This document shows positions 1 to 7,535 of a stretch of DNA of 21,565 nt, one piece after another. The DNA is from a virus: the IMG/VR virus record IMGVR_UViG_3300009551_000126, positions 1 to 21,565 of that record. One strand, given 5' to 3'. A program made the position numbers and the translations under genes. The notes beneath the pieces were generated by a model. The model did no database searches and was not told the DNA's origin. It saw only the letters and a program-made list of their open reading frames with translations. The stretch's first letter is position 1; every line of letters starts with the position of its first letter.

Positions 1-43
1 AAGAGTTTTTACGCGATAATCCATAGATAGGAGACTCTATAAA

Positions 44-1633
44 GTGTGCGGAATCTTTGGTGTAATTCAGAACGATCCTGATAAGAAAACAATGGCGGCT
101 TTGTGCAGGTATATGCATCAAGCATGCCATGTCGGCATCTTTCGAGGAAATGACAGCACAGGTCTTTTCCAAGTCCAAGAACACAAAGACGATGTATTTG
201 TGCATAAGCTTCCCATTTCTGGGGAATATATGGCCAGCACTCGTCGAGCAGAGCAGATTTTCAATCTGGCAGACGAATACCCAATTACTATAGGCCATCA
301 TCGCGCTGCCACGCGTGGTGCTGTAAGTCTAGAGAATTGTCATCCATTTGAACATTATGACACTGAAAATTATCTGATAGGTGTCCATAATGGTTCCTTC
401 AATGGGTGGAAGTCGGATGAAGACAAGATACACTTCAATGTCGATTCGGATTGGGGCTTGTATCAAATCTGGAAACACGGTGATCTTGACGGACTGAGCC
501 GCCTCGATGGAGCATACGCTCTCGTTTGGTATCGCAATGACGGGAAAATCCGAGTTGCGTGTAATGCTGAGCGAGAATTCCATTGGGGATTTGTCCGCGG
601 CAAGAATGCTATGGTCATGGCCTCTGAGCATCCGATGATGTACTGGCTAGCTGATCGCAATGGATTAGAGTTGGAAGATCCAATTTGCTATCCAGCCAAA
701 GGCAAGATGTTTACATTCGATCCGAACAATGTACGAGACTTTAAGGAGGAAGTCATCCCGGAGCGCCCAAAAGCGCAAGTAGGGTTCCGGCCACACACAG
801 CGAATTCTCGTCAGACCTCAGCCACTGGGATCGCTTGTTTGCCGAATCCGAATTCTACTGCGGCTAATAATTCGGAATCTTACGAAGAGAGCTGGGAACG
901 CGCGCTAAGGAATCGTGAGAAGCGAGAAGGAGATGGCCCTAATTACGGCGCATCTGGGGACGATCACACTTCGCTATTTGACGTTCTTCCGCCTAATCAC
1001 ACAGAATCGGGGCACTTTATCCATTTCTCTAAGGACCAAGTCCTTGCAAGATTGAACATTAATTTGGGTGATGTAGCGGAATTTTATCCGGACAAGACTG
1101 TTCTTGCTAATAGGCGCAGGGAATCTACGGAACTGCCGGGAACGATTATTGTTGGAAATGAAGTACAACGCGCATTGATGACCGATCTTACTCCAGCAAT
1201 TTTCTACAACTTGGAGACGCTCGCTCAGCAAGAACGCATCATCGAAGCACGCGTACTCGGAGTTGCTAAGTGTCCGCCGGCAGTAGGAAGCATTAGTCCG
1301 GCGTGGGAAGAAGTGGCTATCATAGGCCGTCCACTAAAAACTTGGGTAAGAGACCGTACTACCAACATCATTGTCCCAGAATCGGCTACTGTGGATGATG
1401 GTGGGGAAGATGAGGTTTCTGGCACGGCGAAAGTACCGGGACCTAACGGAAAGCAAATCTTGTTGAGGGATTTTTTAGTCATGGTTAAGGATGGATGCGC
1501 GGAATGCTCCGCTCCTTTTGAAATTAAGGACGCTCTAAACGGTAAAATAGTTTGGGCTGGAAGTGATGTTGGAAAGCCCAGCCCTTTGTGCAAGGTTTGT
1601 GCAAAGCACCATTTCGGCGGAGTGGCGGCATAA
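44..1633 (+). CDS. Class II glutamine amidotransferase with unassigned C-terminal half
   Basis: The GTG start follows AGGAG (29-33) and places Cys at position 2, the N-terminal nucleophile of class II (Ntn) glutaminases after Met removal. Visible family motifs are MCGIFG, RGNDSTG (34-40), GHHRAATRG (84-92), HNG (115-117), the Asp pair in VDSDWG (133-138), and LDGAYAL (154-160). Such domains hydrolyse glutamine and pass ammonia to a synthase domain. Here no sugar-isomerase, PRTase or asparagine-synthetase module is recognisable after about residue 230. The remaining ~300 residues are unassigned and end in a likely zinc site, C485-x2-C488 ... C516-x2-C519. The protein is 529 aa. The next gene begins 3 bases after the stop, so the ammonia acceptor could be the C-terminal half or a neighbour (inference). 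The glutaminase assignment is secure; the product is unknown. Confidence 0.9.
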   Translation: MCGIFGVIQNDPDKKTMAALCRYMHQACHVGIFRGNDSTGLFQVQEHKDDVFVHKLPISGEYMASTRRAEQIFNLADEYPITIGHHRAATRGAVSLENCHPFEHYDTENYLIGVHNGSFNGWKSDEDKIHFNVDSDWGLYQIWKHGDLDGLSRLDGAYALVWYRNDGKIRVACNAEREFHWGFVRGKNAMVMASEHPMMYWLADRNGLELEDPICYPAKGKMFTFDPNNVRDFKEEVIPERPKAQVGFRPHTANSRQTSATGIACLPNPNSTAANNSESYEESWERALRNREKREGDGPNYGASGDDHTSLFDVLPPNHTESGHFIHFSKDQVLARLNINLGDVAEFYPDKTVLANRRRESTELPGTIIVGNEVQRALMTDLTPAIFYNLETLAQQERIIEARVLGVAKCPPAVGSISPAWEEVAIIGRPLKTWVRDRTTNIIVPESATVDDGGEDEVSGTAKVPGPNGKQILLRDFLVMVKDGCAECSAPFEIKDALNGKIVWAGSDVGKPSPLCKVCAKHHFGGVAA

Positions 1634-1636
1634 CCT

Positions 1637-2335
1637 ATGGAAATCGTTGAGACCAACGGCGAATTTAAGTTCACGTTTTCTTGTAGAGTGTCTAATCCGG
1701 GTCACAATTGTGGTATGGGCTGGCTTACAGATATGACTCTTGTTAAGAGTCGGCTCATTAATACACCGAAACTAGTTACAGCACCTCAGTACAATAATCG
1801 TTTAAACATCTCTACTCCAAGTCCTGATTGGAGCGTTCCTGTTTTAACGCTTAAAGAGGCGTGGGATTTTTGGGATCGCAATAAAGAATCGATCTTAAAG
1901 TGTATTTACAGCAGCAGTATAAGACAAAAGCCACATGGGTTCTATTTGATTTCTGATTCCGTGAATGTACAAGGAGACACGAATTGGGGACAGAAAAAAG
2001 CCGGCCAAGAAGAGTTTCCGGATGGCTTTACGAAAACTGTTCATTTTATGAACTGGGTAGCTGCGAGGCAAATTGGAAATTTGGTTCGAGGTCCGATTGG
2101 GAACAATCTTGCTCACACAGAAGACAATTACGTCAATAATGAAGGACGATGTGTTACTAGCTGGTTCTGGCAACCTTCTTCTGAGACTATAATTGATCCA
2201 AATGTAGTGGTCTTGAGTAATGCATTTGAGGCAAATCAAAAATATCCAAAGCTTCTTCAGAACTGCAAAGAGTACGTCGACTACGAGCTTAGTCTTATTC
2301 CTAAAGCTGAAAGTGAATTTAGAAGGGCGGCGTGA
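1637..2335 (+). CDS. Hypothetical protein between amidotransferase and primase
   Basis: This 232-aa protein is not recognised. It starts with ATG three bases after the amidotransferase stop, and its own stop overlaps the primase start region, so all three are probably translated from one message. The sequence is soluble-looking, rich in Asn and aromatic residues (FMNWVAARQ, SWFWQPSS), with no membrane segment, signal peptide or metal-binding cysteine cluster. Its position directly after the amidotransferase makes a functional link possible, for example as the ammonia-accepting partner, but nothing in the sequence shows this. The coding call rests on length, tight spacing and uniform codon use. 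Confidence 0.75.
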   Translation: MEIVETNGEFKFTFSCRVSNPGHNCGMGWLTDMTLVKSRLINTPKLVTAPQYNNRLNISTPSPDWSVPVLTLKEAWDFWDRNKESILKCIYSSSIRQKPHGFYLISDSVNVQGDTNWGQKKAGQEEFPDGFTKTVHFMNWVAARQIGNLVRGPIGNNLAHTEDNYVNNEGRCVTSWFWQPSSETIIDPNVVVLSNAFEANQKYPKLLQNCKEYVDYELSLIPKAESEFRRAA

Positions 2336-3210
2336 TGGTAGCCATGAGAGTTAAGCGAACTAACTACTTCCAAGATCAATACGAGCAAATAAAGGAATAT
2401 GCTCGTGATAAAGAGGTAGGATGGCAAGGATCAGGATATCTTTGCCCTTTCTGTAAAGGCGGCGCAACAGGAAAAGATAAGTCTTTGTCTGTCTCTCGTG
2501 ATTATATTCAAGTTAAATGGATGTGTCACAGAGATACTTGCAAGTCTGCAGGCACAGTTCTGCTAACCTCTAATCCAAAAGAAACGCCTCAAAAACAAGA
2601 AGTTGCATTCAAAGTGGCTAAACCCGCGTACTCTAGGGATTTAACAGAGCCCAAATGTGAGGCGCTTAACCAGTTCCAAATGGATTTCTTGGTCGATCAG
2701 TACGGTCTTGATCGTAAGGATGTTGAAAAGGCTATTTGGTTGTGGGATAATCTCCACAATCGTTTGTGGATGCCAATTCATAAGCCCGATCACTCGCGAT
2801 TTACCGGGCACGTATTGAGGGCGTTTGACAAGAAGCAAAGATCTAAATGCATCACGGTAGTTACCGATCCGACAACAATCGCCGCGGATTGGTTTTATCG
2901 TTTCGTTGGAGATACGAGACTTATTGTTGTAGAGGATCAAATCAGTGCGTGTAAAGTTGCTAGGCAATTCAATAGCTTAGCACTTCTAGGCACGAGAATG
3001 GGTGATGCTCTTGTGGCGGAAATCAAGAAGTTCCATTTCCGTAAGGTGTTTCTTGTTCTAGATAAGGATGCGCTTCAAACTGCTCTCGATCATCAAGCCA
3101 AGTACTCGGAACTCTTCGACGTATTTAAGGTCATACAGCCGGAGAAAGATCTTAAGTATCTGAGTGATAAGCAAATTAAAGAACTAGTGGAGAAGAATAA
3201 TGAATCTTAA
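2335..3210 (+). CDS. DNA primase, zinc-binding plus TOPRIM (T7 gp4 N-terminal type)
   Basis: Synthesises RNA primers for lagging-strand replication. An N-terminal zinc-binding domain shows CPFC (about residues 37-40) and CHRDTC (about 65-70), the template-recognition ribbon of T7-type primases. The TOPRIM catalytic fold shows IVVEDQISA with the conserved Glu near residue 200 and LVLDKDA with the DxD pair near 243-245. Length (about 290 aa) matches the primase half of T7 gp4; the helicase half is encoded separately two genes downstream. The start is chosen at ATG 2335, which shares a base with the preceding TGA and follows AAGGGCGG; GTG 2332 and ATG 2344 are alternatives. The last 11 bases overlap the DUF3307 gene. 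Confidence 0.9.
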   Translation: MVAMRVKRTNYFQDQYEQIKEYARDKEVGWQGSGYLCPFCKGGATGKDKSLSVSRDYIQVKWMCHRDTCKSAGTVLLTSNPKETPQKQEVAFKVAKPAYSRDLTEPKCEALNQFQMDFLVDQYGLDRKDVEKAIWLWDNLHNRLWMPIHKPDHSRFTGHVLRAFDKKQRSKCITVVTDPTTIAADWFYRFVGDTRLIVVEDQISACKVARQFNSLALLGTRMGDALVAEIKKFHFRKVFLVLDKDALQTALDHQAKYSELFDVFKVIQPEKDLKYLSDKQIKELVEKNNES

Positions 3211-3556
3211 TGTTATAATTGCTCTTTTATTTGGACACTTTCTCGGAGATTTTGTATTTCAATCAGATAGGCTGGCTTTAGGAAAAAGCAAAGATTCGGG
3301 CATTTTAGCACAGCACGTCCTAGTTTATATAGGAGTGATGACTTTAGTTATCAGTTTGTTTGACATTACTAGCCCTATGTATCCTCTTTGGGCAATTTTC
3401 AATTACTTCCTACACTTTGTAACTGATTTTATTAGCAGCAGAATCACATCAAAGCTATGGGCTTCTAAGAAGAATCACTGGTTCTTCGTTACGATAGGAG
3501 CCGATCAATTGGTTCACTATCTGTGTCTATTCGGTACTTGGAGGCTTATGGCATGA
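3200..3556 (+). CDS. DUF3307 family membrane protein
   Basis: This 118-aa protein has several hydrophobic segments (about residues 2-20, 38-58, 62-78 and 98-116) and the conserved DUF3307 signatures GHFLGDFVFQ near the N-terminus, HFVTDFISSRITSKLW in the middle, and an ADQLVHYLCL stretch near the end. It is expected in the inner membrane. DUF3307 proteins are found in phages and bacteria, and I know of no established biochemical role. ATG 3200 follows GGAGAA (3189-3194) inside the end of the primase gene, and the stop overlaps the next start as ATGA, so it is translationally embedded in the replication operon, between primase and helicase. Whether it tethers replication to the membrane is speculation. 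Confidence 0.85.
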   Translation: MNLNVIIALLFGHFLGDFVFQSDRLALGKSKDSGILAQHVLVYIGVMTLVISLFDITSPMYPLWAIFNYFLHFVTDFISSRITSKLWASKKNHWFFVTIGADQLVHYLCLFGTWRLMA

Positions 3557-3747
3557 AACATAGATATTACAAGTGTACCGTGTATATTAAAGCCTTAGAC
3601 GATCATTGGGATTCTCATTGCGACGAGCTGGCGGCCCTAGGAAGATTGGTGAATAATGACGACGGCTTTAGTGCTTTCGAAGAGGTCAGTAAAGAAGAAT
3701 TCAAAATCAACCAGAATAAATTATTCGATGAGTTTGGAGGCATGTAA
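3553..3747 (+). CDS. Small hypothetical protein
   Basis: A 64-aa protein starting at ATG 3553, which overlaps the DUF3307 stop as ATGA. An upstream in-frame start at 3523 would lie inside the DUF3307 gene and is less likely. The sequence is hydrophilic, with an N-terminal strand-like segment (YYKCTVYIKAL) and an acidic C-terminal half. No domain is recognised. Its GGAGG near the end (3736-3740) also serves as the probable ribosome site for the helicase. Confidence 0.65.
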   Translation: MKHRYYKCTVYIKALDDHWDSHCDELAALGRLVNNDDGFSAFEEVSKEEFKINQNKLFDEFGGM

Positions 3748-3753
3748 GATTGG

Positions 3754-4974
3754 ATGAGTGAAGCATCGATAGAAAAAAGAATAGTTGCTTCTTGCATCAA
3801 GAATAGAAACGTTTGGTGGAAACTTAAGAAGCACGTAGATAGCGATACATTCAGTCCATACGGAGAATGGTGTCTTGACAGAATTGAAGAATACTACGAA
3901 AAAGATCCGAGCAAGGACAGTGTTGACATTGCCTATCTCACTGAACTCTGTGAAATACGCTTTGATAACCCGTCCAAAGCGGGGTTGTACAAGACTTACA
4001 TTGAAGAGGCGAGCGGCGTAGATGTATCAGCAGTCAATCTCGCGGAGCTTGTGCTCGAAGGAAAGCGTAAGGCTCTCGGTGCCCGTTTGGCACAGGCGCT
4101 GGTTAATGATAACGGCTCAGATAGCACCAGACGGCTCCTTGAAGAATACAACGATCTTGAGCTTTCCTCTATCGACGAAGATGATAAAGAGCAGATTTTC
4201 AACAACGTCTCAGTCGAGTCTATTAACGAGACGGTTCTAAGTCCAGAAGGGAGAATTCAGCTAAGTCCTAGAATCCTAAACGAAAAAGTAGAGGGTGGTG
4301 TACTTCCGGGCCACCATATCGTGGTCTTTGCTCGTCCGGAGACGGGTAAAACAGCCTTGATGACCACTCTTGTGCGTATGTTTTGCGTCCAAGAGCTGCC
4401 GGGCATCTATTTCGGCAACGAGGACCCGATTCTAAGCGTCATAGAGCGCGGCCAAGCTTGCCTGAGCGGGTTAGGTAAAGATGATCGCCGTCGAGATCCT
4501 AAGGCCGCTCAGAAGCTCCTAGACGATGCTGGGTACAAGAACGCCACTTATATTCCGATTCATCCGGGATCGATAAGTGAGATTACTAAACACGTAGTGA
4601 GGCTAAAACCAAAATGGATCATAGTGGATCAAATTCGCAACTTGAATGTGGGTGGGGAAACGCGCGTCAACCAATTGGAGATGGCAGCGCAAGGAATCCG
4701 GAACCTCAGCAAGAAGTACAATCTCGTAGGTATTTCAGTTACGCAAGCCGGGGATTCGGCGGACAACAAACTCGTCTTGGGTATGGGCGACATCGACTTC
4801 TCAAATACGGGCATCCCCGCTACGGCGGATTTGATGATCGGCGTAGGAGTGAATGATGAATACTATCGACAAGGGCTAGTTATGTTGTCTCTTCCGAAGA
4901 ACAAAGTAAGTGGTAAACATGAGCACTTTCAGTGCCGCATCAATAAAGACTTGAGTAGAATCGAGAGTTTATAA
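3754..4974 (+). CDS. Replicative DNA helicase, DnaB-like
   Basis: RecA-fold hexameric helicase that unwinds DNA at the fork. The N-terminal ~110 residues resemble the helical DnaB N-domain (IEKRIVASCIKN and following). The ATPase core has Walker A ARPETGKTA (residues 193-201), which matches the DnaB form ARPSMGKT, and Walker B WIIVDQ with Asp292. SVTQAG near 330 fits the sensor strand that follows. At 406 aa it is slightly shorter than bacterial DnaB (about 470). ATG 3754 follows GGAGG (3736-3740). The stop overlaps the next ATG by one base. Unlike T7 gp4, primase and helicase are separate polypeptides here, with two small genes between them. Confidence 0.93.
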   Translation: MSEASIEKRIVASCIKNRNVWWKLKKHVDSDTFSPYGEWCLDRIEEYYEKDPSKDSVDIAYLTELCEIRFDNPSKAGLYKTYIEEASGVDVSAVNLAELVLEGKRKALGARLAQALVNDNGSDSTRRLLEEYNDLELSSIDEDDKEQIFNNVSVESINETVLSPEGRIQLSPRILNEKVEGGVLPGHHIVVFARPETGKTALMTTLVRMFCVQELPGIYFGNEDPILSVIERGQACLSGLGKDDRRRDPKAAQKLLDDAGYKNATYIPIHPGSISEITKHVVRLKPKWIIVDQIRNLNVGGETRVNQLEMAAQGIRNLSKKYNLVGISVTQAGDSADNKLVLGMGDIDFSNTGIPATADLMIGVGVNDEYYRQGLVMLSLPKNKVSGKHEHFQCRINKDLSRIESL

Positions 4975-5486
4975 TGACTATTAAGAAAGCTGCTGTAAAG
5001 ACTAAGAAAGCTCCGGCTAAGAAAGCGAAGCCCAAGCTCGAAGATCGCCACATTAAGTGGTTGAAAGATAACCTTTATATTGGCGATAGTCAGATTAAGT
5101 GGCTAATTAAGACGTTCGGAGAAGAGCGAATACTTAAAACCTTCTATGAAGATAGAGATGGATGGACAGATGAGGTCTATCTTGAATCTTCGTTGAACGA
5201 TTGCGAAAGTTTAAATGGGGAATCGCTTCCGTTTAACTGCGGCGTGTTTGTTGCCGAGGCTGCTGATATCGCCTCTGGCGAAGATGTCATACAGACTTTG
5301 CTAGGGGCATCTACCAGCGGCTACAGACACGTAATAATCACGACAAATCATACTCAGAAATCTCAGTTTAAGCTGTTGAAAGATAACGGATTTGAGGTTG
5401 TACGAGATTATATGGGAAATCCTAATCATGGTAATAGTACGAAGATTGCGGTCCTCATGTACACGTTCCCTACGACGGCTAATTAA
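4974..5486 (+). CDS. Lys-rich-tail protein, degenerate GNAT-like C-terminal half
   Basis: A 170-aa protein with a strongly basic N-terminus (Lys/Ala repeats, residues 3-20) resembling a nucleic-acid-binding tail, followed by a globular region. The C-terminal part, from GYRHVIITTNHTQ through LLKDNGFEVV to GNPNHGNS, aligns by eye with the C-terminal half of the GNAT protein at 6173 (GYTCLLCTDVD, ILSKNGWKTV) and with the protein at 5491 (LKGYGFEVL, RNPNSGSS). This is the part of a GNAT fold that follows the acetyl-CoA site. The RxxGxG/A loop itself is missing. It may be a non-catalytic or repurposed GNAT fold; this family call is my reading of the alignment. The start overlaps the helicase stop. 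Confidence 0.75.
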   Translation: MTIKKAAVKTKKAPAKKAKPKLEDRHIKWLKDNLYIGDSQIKWLIKTFGEERILKTFYEDRDGWTDEVYLESSLNDCESLNGESLPFNCGVFVAEAADIASGEDVIQTLLGASTSGYRHVIITTNHTQKSQFKLLKDNGFEVVRDYMGNPNHGNSTKIAVLMYTFPTTAN

Positions 5487-5490
5487 AATT

Positions 5491-5961
5491 ATGACTGACG
5501 CCATAACTGCATTAACTGAAGAAGAAAAAAGTCTCTATAAGGCTTACTTTGCAGAACACCCAAATACGTACACTTGGGTTATAGAGAAATTTTCTCCTAA
5601 GTTACTCAGAGAATTTATAGTAGATACTAAGGGATTTGGAAAAAAGATTTCAAATTCTCTCCCTGAGCAATTAAGTTACCGAGAACTTGATCGAGACTGG
5701 AAACAGGCTTTAGGAAATTGCGGTATAGGATATTTTTATGTACAATATATGGATGAAGGACATTTTAATAGATCTATTCTTCATTGTGCTCTGTTGAGAA
5801 AAGCGTACATCTTGATTAGCACTAATTACAATGAAGAAATGCGTCTAGAAACATCTGAGGCAACACTCAAAGGATACGGATTCGAGGTCTTGATCCCTTG
5901 GACGAGGAATCCTAATTCTGGATCGAGTATCCAGCTATACAAGTATACAATACCACAGTAG
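5491..5961 (+). CDS. Second degenerate GNAT-like protein
   Basis: 156 aa from ATG 5491, four bases after the preceding stop. The C-terminal segment LKGYGFEVLIPWTRNPNSGS matches the equivalent segment of the previous gene (LKDNGFEVV ... GNPNHGNS), and the upstream strand AYILISTNYN matches HVIITTNHTQ, so the two are paralogues. No acetyl-CoA-binding loop is visible. The first ~60 residues, helical and charged, share little with its neighbour. The gene is AT-rich (20 G+C in the 60 bases at 5761-5820) compared with the helicase. No convincing Shine-Dalgarno lies before the start, so translation may depend on coupling to the gene before. Function unknown. Confidence 0.7.
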   Translation: MTDAITALTEEEKSLYKAYFAEHPNTYTWVIEKFSPKLLREFIVDTKGFGKKISNSLPEQLSYRELDRDWKQALGNCGIGYFYVQYMDEGHFNRSILHCALLRKAYILISTNYNEEMRLETSEATLKGYGFEVLIPWTRNPNSGSSIQLYKYTIPQ

Positions 5962-5999
5962 TTATTTTCTGAGGATAATCAATAGGTTATAGTAAGTCT

Positions 6000-6028
6000 T
6001 TGATTCTAAAGGAAAGATAGTTTATGAT
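6000..6028 (+). promoter_or_regulatory. Candidate sigma70-type promoter
   Basis: TTGATT (6000-6005) and TATGAT (6023-6028) are separated by exactly 17 bases, giving 4 of 6 and 5 of 6 matches to the host -35/-10 consensus. It lies in the largest non-coding gap of the window (5962-6172) and points toward the GNAT gene. The gap is AT-rich, so a chance match is possible. Confidence 0.4.
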
Positions 6029-6085
6029 TTAGAGGAACTTTATAAGTTTTTTGTTGTCAAAGAGCTATCTTATATATGTATACGA

Positions 6086-6113
6086 GCAAAGCGGCTGGAT
6101 ATATTAGCTTTGC
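6086..6113. repeat. 7-bp inverted repeat in intergenic gap
   Basis: GCAAAGC (6086-6092) and GCTTTGC (6107-6113) are perfect inverted repeats 14 bases apart, in the 5' leader of the GNAT gene, downstream of the candidate promoter. It may be an operator half-site pair or a weak leader hairpin. There is no U-tract, so an intrinsic terminator is unlikely. Confidence 0.3.
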
Positions 6114-6172
6114 GAGTGTATGTATCTCTTATTCGTTCATTCTTCACTCTCTTCCATGGGATATGACGAGAT

Positions 6173-6631
6173 ATGTTTCAGGATTATCGTAGATCACTTA
6201 TTCCACAATCCGTGCAAGATGTGCTTGATCGTACTTTAAAATATTGGAGACTAGACCGATATGTCATCGGAACAAACAAGAAAGAGCCTAACTATAGATT
6301 TCGTTTATGGTCTCCATATAATCCAGAGGCAGTGCCAGAAACTATAGTCGCTGCATTTTCTTTATCACAGATGCCGGGCTGTTGTGGATTATGTGTATCT
6401 CACGATGCATATGTTATTAGTAGTTTACGAGGCCGCGGCATAGGCACTGCTCTAAATGAACTACGAATTTATTTGGCCAGAAATATGGGATATACCTGTC
6501 TGCTGTGTACAGACGTAGATTCTAATGAGCCACAAAAGAAGATTCTATCTAAGAATGGATGGAAAACAGTAATGACGTTTCCTAATAAACGTACCGGCAA
6601 CGTAGTTAATCTCCATTCGGCTTCTTTATGA
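6173..6631 (+). CDS. GNAT family N-acetyltransferase
   Basis: 152 aa. The acetyl-CoA pyrophosphate-binding motif A of GNAT enzymes is visible as SSLRGRGIGTALNELR (Q/RxxGxG/A with the following helix), after the strand CGLCVSHDAYVI. It is followed by the beta5 strand CLLCTDVDSNE and the helix-strand KKILSKNGWKTV. It probably transfers an acetyl group from acetyl-CoA to an unknown amine. It begins after a 211-base gap with its own candidate promoter, and its stop overlaps the next start as ATGA. Its C-terminal half matches those of the two preceding proteins, which have lost the acetyl-CoA loop. The substrate could be protein, a small molecule or, as for Mu Mom, a nucleobase; nothing here decides this. 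Confidence 0.85.
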   Translation: MFQDYRRSLIPQSVQDVLDRTLKYWRLDRYVIGTNKKEPNYRFRLWSPYNPEAVPETIVAAFSLSQMPGCCGLCVSHDAYVISSLRGRGIGTALNELRIYLARNMGYTCLLCTDVDSNEPQKKILSKNGWKTVMTFPNKRTGNVVNLHSASL

Positions 6632-6789
6632 AAGTTAGACGATTGATAGAGCTACTCAAGAAGTGCAATCCCGATTCACAGGTTGAAATCTCTTGTGAAT
6701 TCGAGGAAAAGCCAGAAGCAGTAATATCTTGTGCCCAAGTAGGAGAGATAGTAGTTATAGGGCATTCTCTAGGAGCAGATGAAACGTGA
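6628..6789 (+). CDS. Small phage protein (53 aa)
   Basis: ATG 6628 overlaps the GNAT stop as ATGA. The N-terminus VRRLIELLKKCNPDSQVEI follows a pattern common in short phage proteins (a helix, then xxPDxxVxI). It contains three cysteines (residues 13, 23, 35) but no CxxC pair. Ends at TGA 6787-6789, overlapping the next gene. Function unknown. Confidence 0.6.
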   Translation: MKVRRLIELLKKCNPDSQVEISCEFEEKPEAVISCAQVGEIVVIGHSLGADET

Positions 6790-6941
6790 AACTTGATGAA
6801 CTATATCAAAAGCTAGGAGAGCTTATTAAAGAGGGGCACGGTGGAAAGAAAGTCGATATTATGCTCCTCGCAGACGATCTCCGCTTAGAGATTGAGGAAA
6901 TAAAACATGGTATTATCTTTGTTGATGGCTTTACCTATTAA
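6786..6941 (+). CDS. Small hypothetical protein (51 aa)
   Basis: GTG 6786 overlaps the preceding TGA as GTGA. The sequence has an amphipathic N-terminal helix (KLDELYQKLGELIKEG), then VDIMLLADDLRLEIEEI. The coding call rests on the overlap pattern, which recurs throughout this window, and on the coherent helix-strand composition. Its last 35 bases overlap the following gene. Function unknown. Confidence 0.5.
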   Translation: MKLDELYQKLGELIKEGHGGKKVDIMLLADDLRLEIEEIKHGIIFVDGFTY

Positions 6942-7146
6942 TCTTGCTTCCCCGTTTGTAACCTTTAATCAAGTCGATGTTCCCGGAAGCGCTATGTATT
7001 GCTATCTTGAATCCGCTTCGTACAATTCACAATTAACGTTAATCGTTGATGCTTCATCGTGCATCAGAGATCAGATATTCAGCGATGGATTTGACAAACT
7101 AGCAACGAATGTTCCTATTCCTCCACAAAACAGGAATCAACCCTAA
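6907..7146 (+). CDS. Small hypothetical protein (79 aa)
   Basis: ATG 6907 has a good ribosome site, GAGGAA (6894-6899), seven bases upstream, inside the preceding gene. A second in-frame ATG at 6925 lacks one. The N-terminal ~20 residues are hydrophobic (MVLSLLMALPINLASPF), not clearly a signal peptide because a basic n-region is missing. The rest is mixed and ends in a Pro/Asn/Gln tail. No domain is recognised. Confidence 0.5.
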   Translation: MVLSLLMALPINLASPFVTFNQVDVPGSAMYCYLESASYNSQLTLIVDASSCIRDQIFSDGFDKLATNVPIPPQNRNQP

Positions 7147-7148
7147 CC

Positions 7149-7358
7149 ATGCAGCAAGTATATTTGACTCGCCGCAATCTTCAAACTCTCTTGAACAAGC
7201 TGGACAGAGGCTCTGGATCGGCTCATACAATCATCAAGAAAGACACGAAGCATTCGAAGTACCCGTGCTCAGATATTATTTCTGTCACGGCTGTAGAAGA
7301 TAAAGACTATTATACAAACCGCGAGCCCGGATATGTCCATCCATTGGATTTACCTTAG
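7149..7358 (+). CDS. Small conserved-looking phage protein (69 aa)
   Basis: ATG 7149 comes two bases after the previous stop. The sequence VYLTRRNLQTLLNKLDR, then TIIKKDTKH, VTAVEDKDYY and REPGYVHPLDLP has the ordered look of a small conserved phage protein of unknown function that I have seen in other phages, but I cannot name a family. An overlapping reading frame at 7109-7303 is rejected in its favour. Confidence 0.65.
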   Translation: MQQVYLTRRNLQTLLNKLDRGSGSAHTIIKKDTKHSKYPCSDIISVTAVEDKDYYTNREPGYVHPLDLP

Positions 7359-7360
7359 TC

Positions 7361-7531
7361 ATGAAGTGGTTAGTCCGATATTTCCGACAAGCTTTTTGTC
7401 ATCACTCCAAGATGGAGCGAGAGGATATTCCAACGTACATAAACATCAAAGGGACGGCGACTAAAAAGCGAGTGTTTCTTTATTGCCCCGAATGCCATTA
7501 TCACACTGATTTCTGGAAGGTTAATTACTAA
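7361..7531 (+). CDS. Small zinc-ribbon-like protein (56 aa)
   Basis: ATG 7361 lies two bases after the preceding stop. The protein has C13-H14-H15 near the N-terminus and CPECHYH (42-48) near the C-terminus, separated by a basic middle (TATKKR), which together could bind one zinc ion. Function unknown; a small nucleic-acid- or protein-binding role is possible. It ends just before the A-rich AAAAAGGAGG ribosome site of the polymerase. Confidence 0.6.
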   Translation: MKWLVRYFRQAFCHHSKMEREDIPTYINIKGTATKKRVFLYCPECHYHTDFWKVNY

Positions 7532-7535
7532 AAAA

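Noticed and set aside
1225-1674. 149-aa open frame on the - strand
   Set aside because: Antisense to the amidotransferase C-terminal half and crosses its stop; no supporting signals.
6076-6192. 38-codon frame in the 5962-6172 gap
   Set aside because: Only weak ribosome signal, low-information composition, and it runs into the GNAT start in another frame.
7109-7303. 64-aa frame overlapping two small genes
   Set aside because: Competes with the better-ordered 69-aa frame at 7149 and overlaps the preceding gene.
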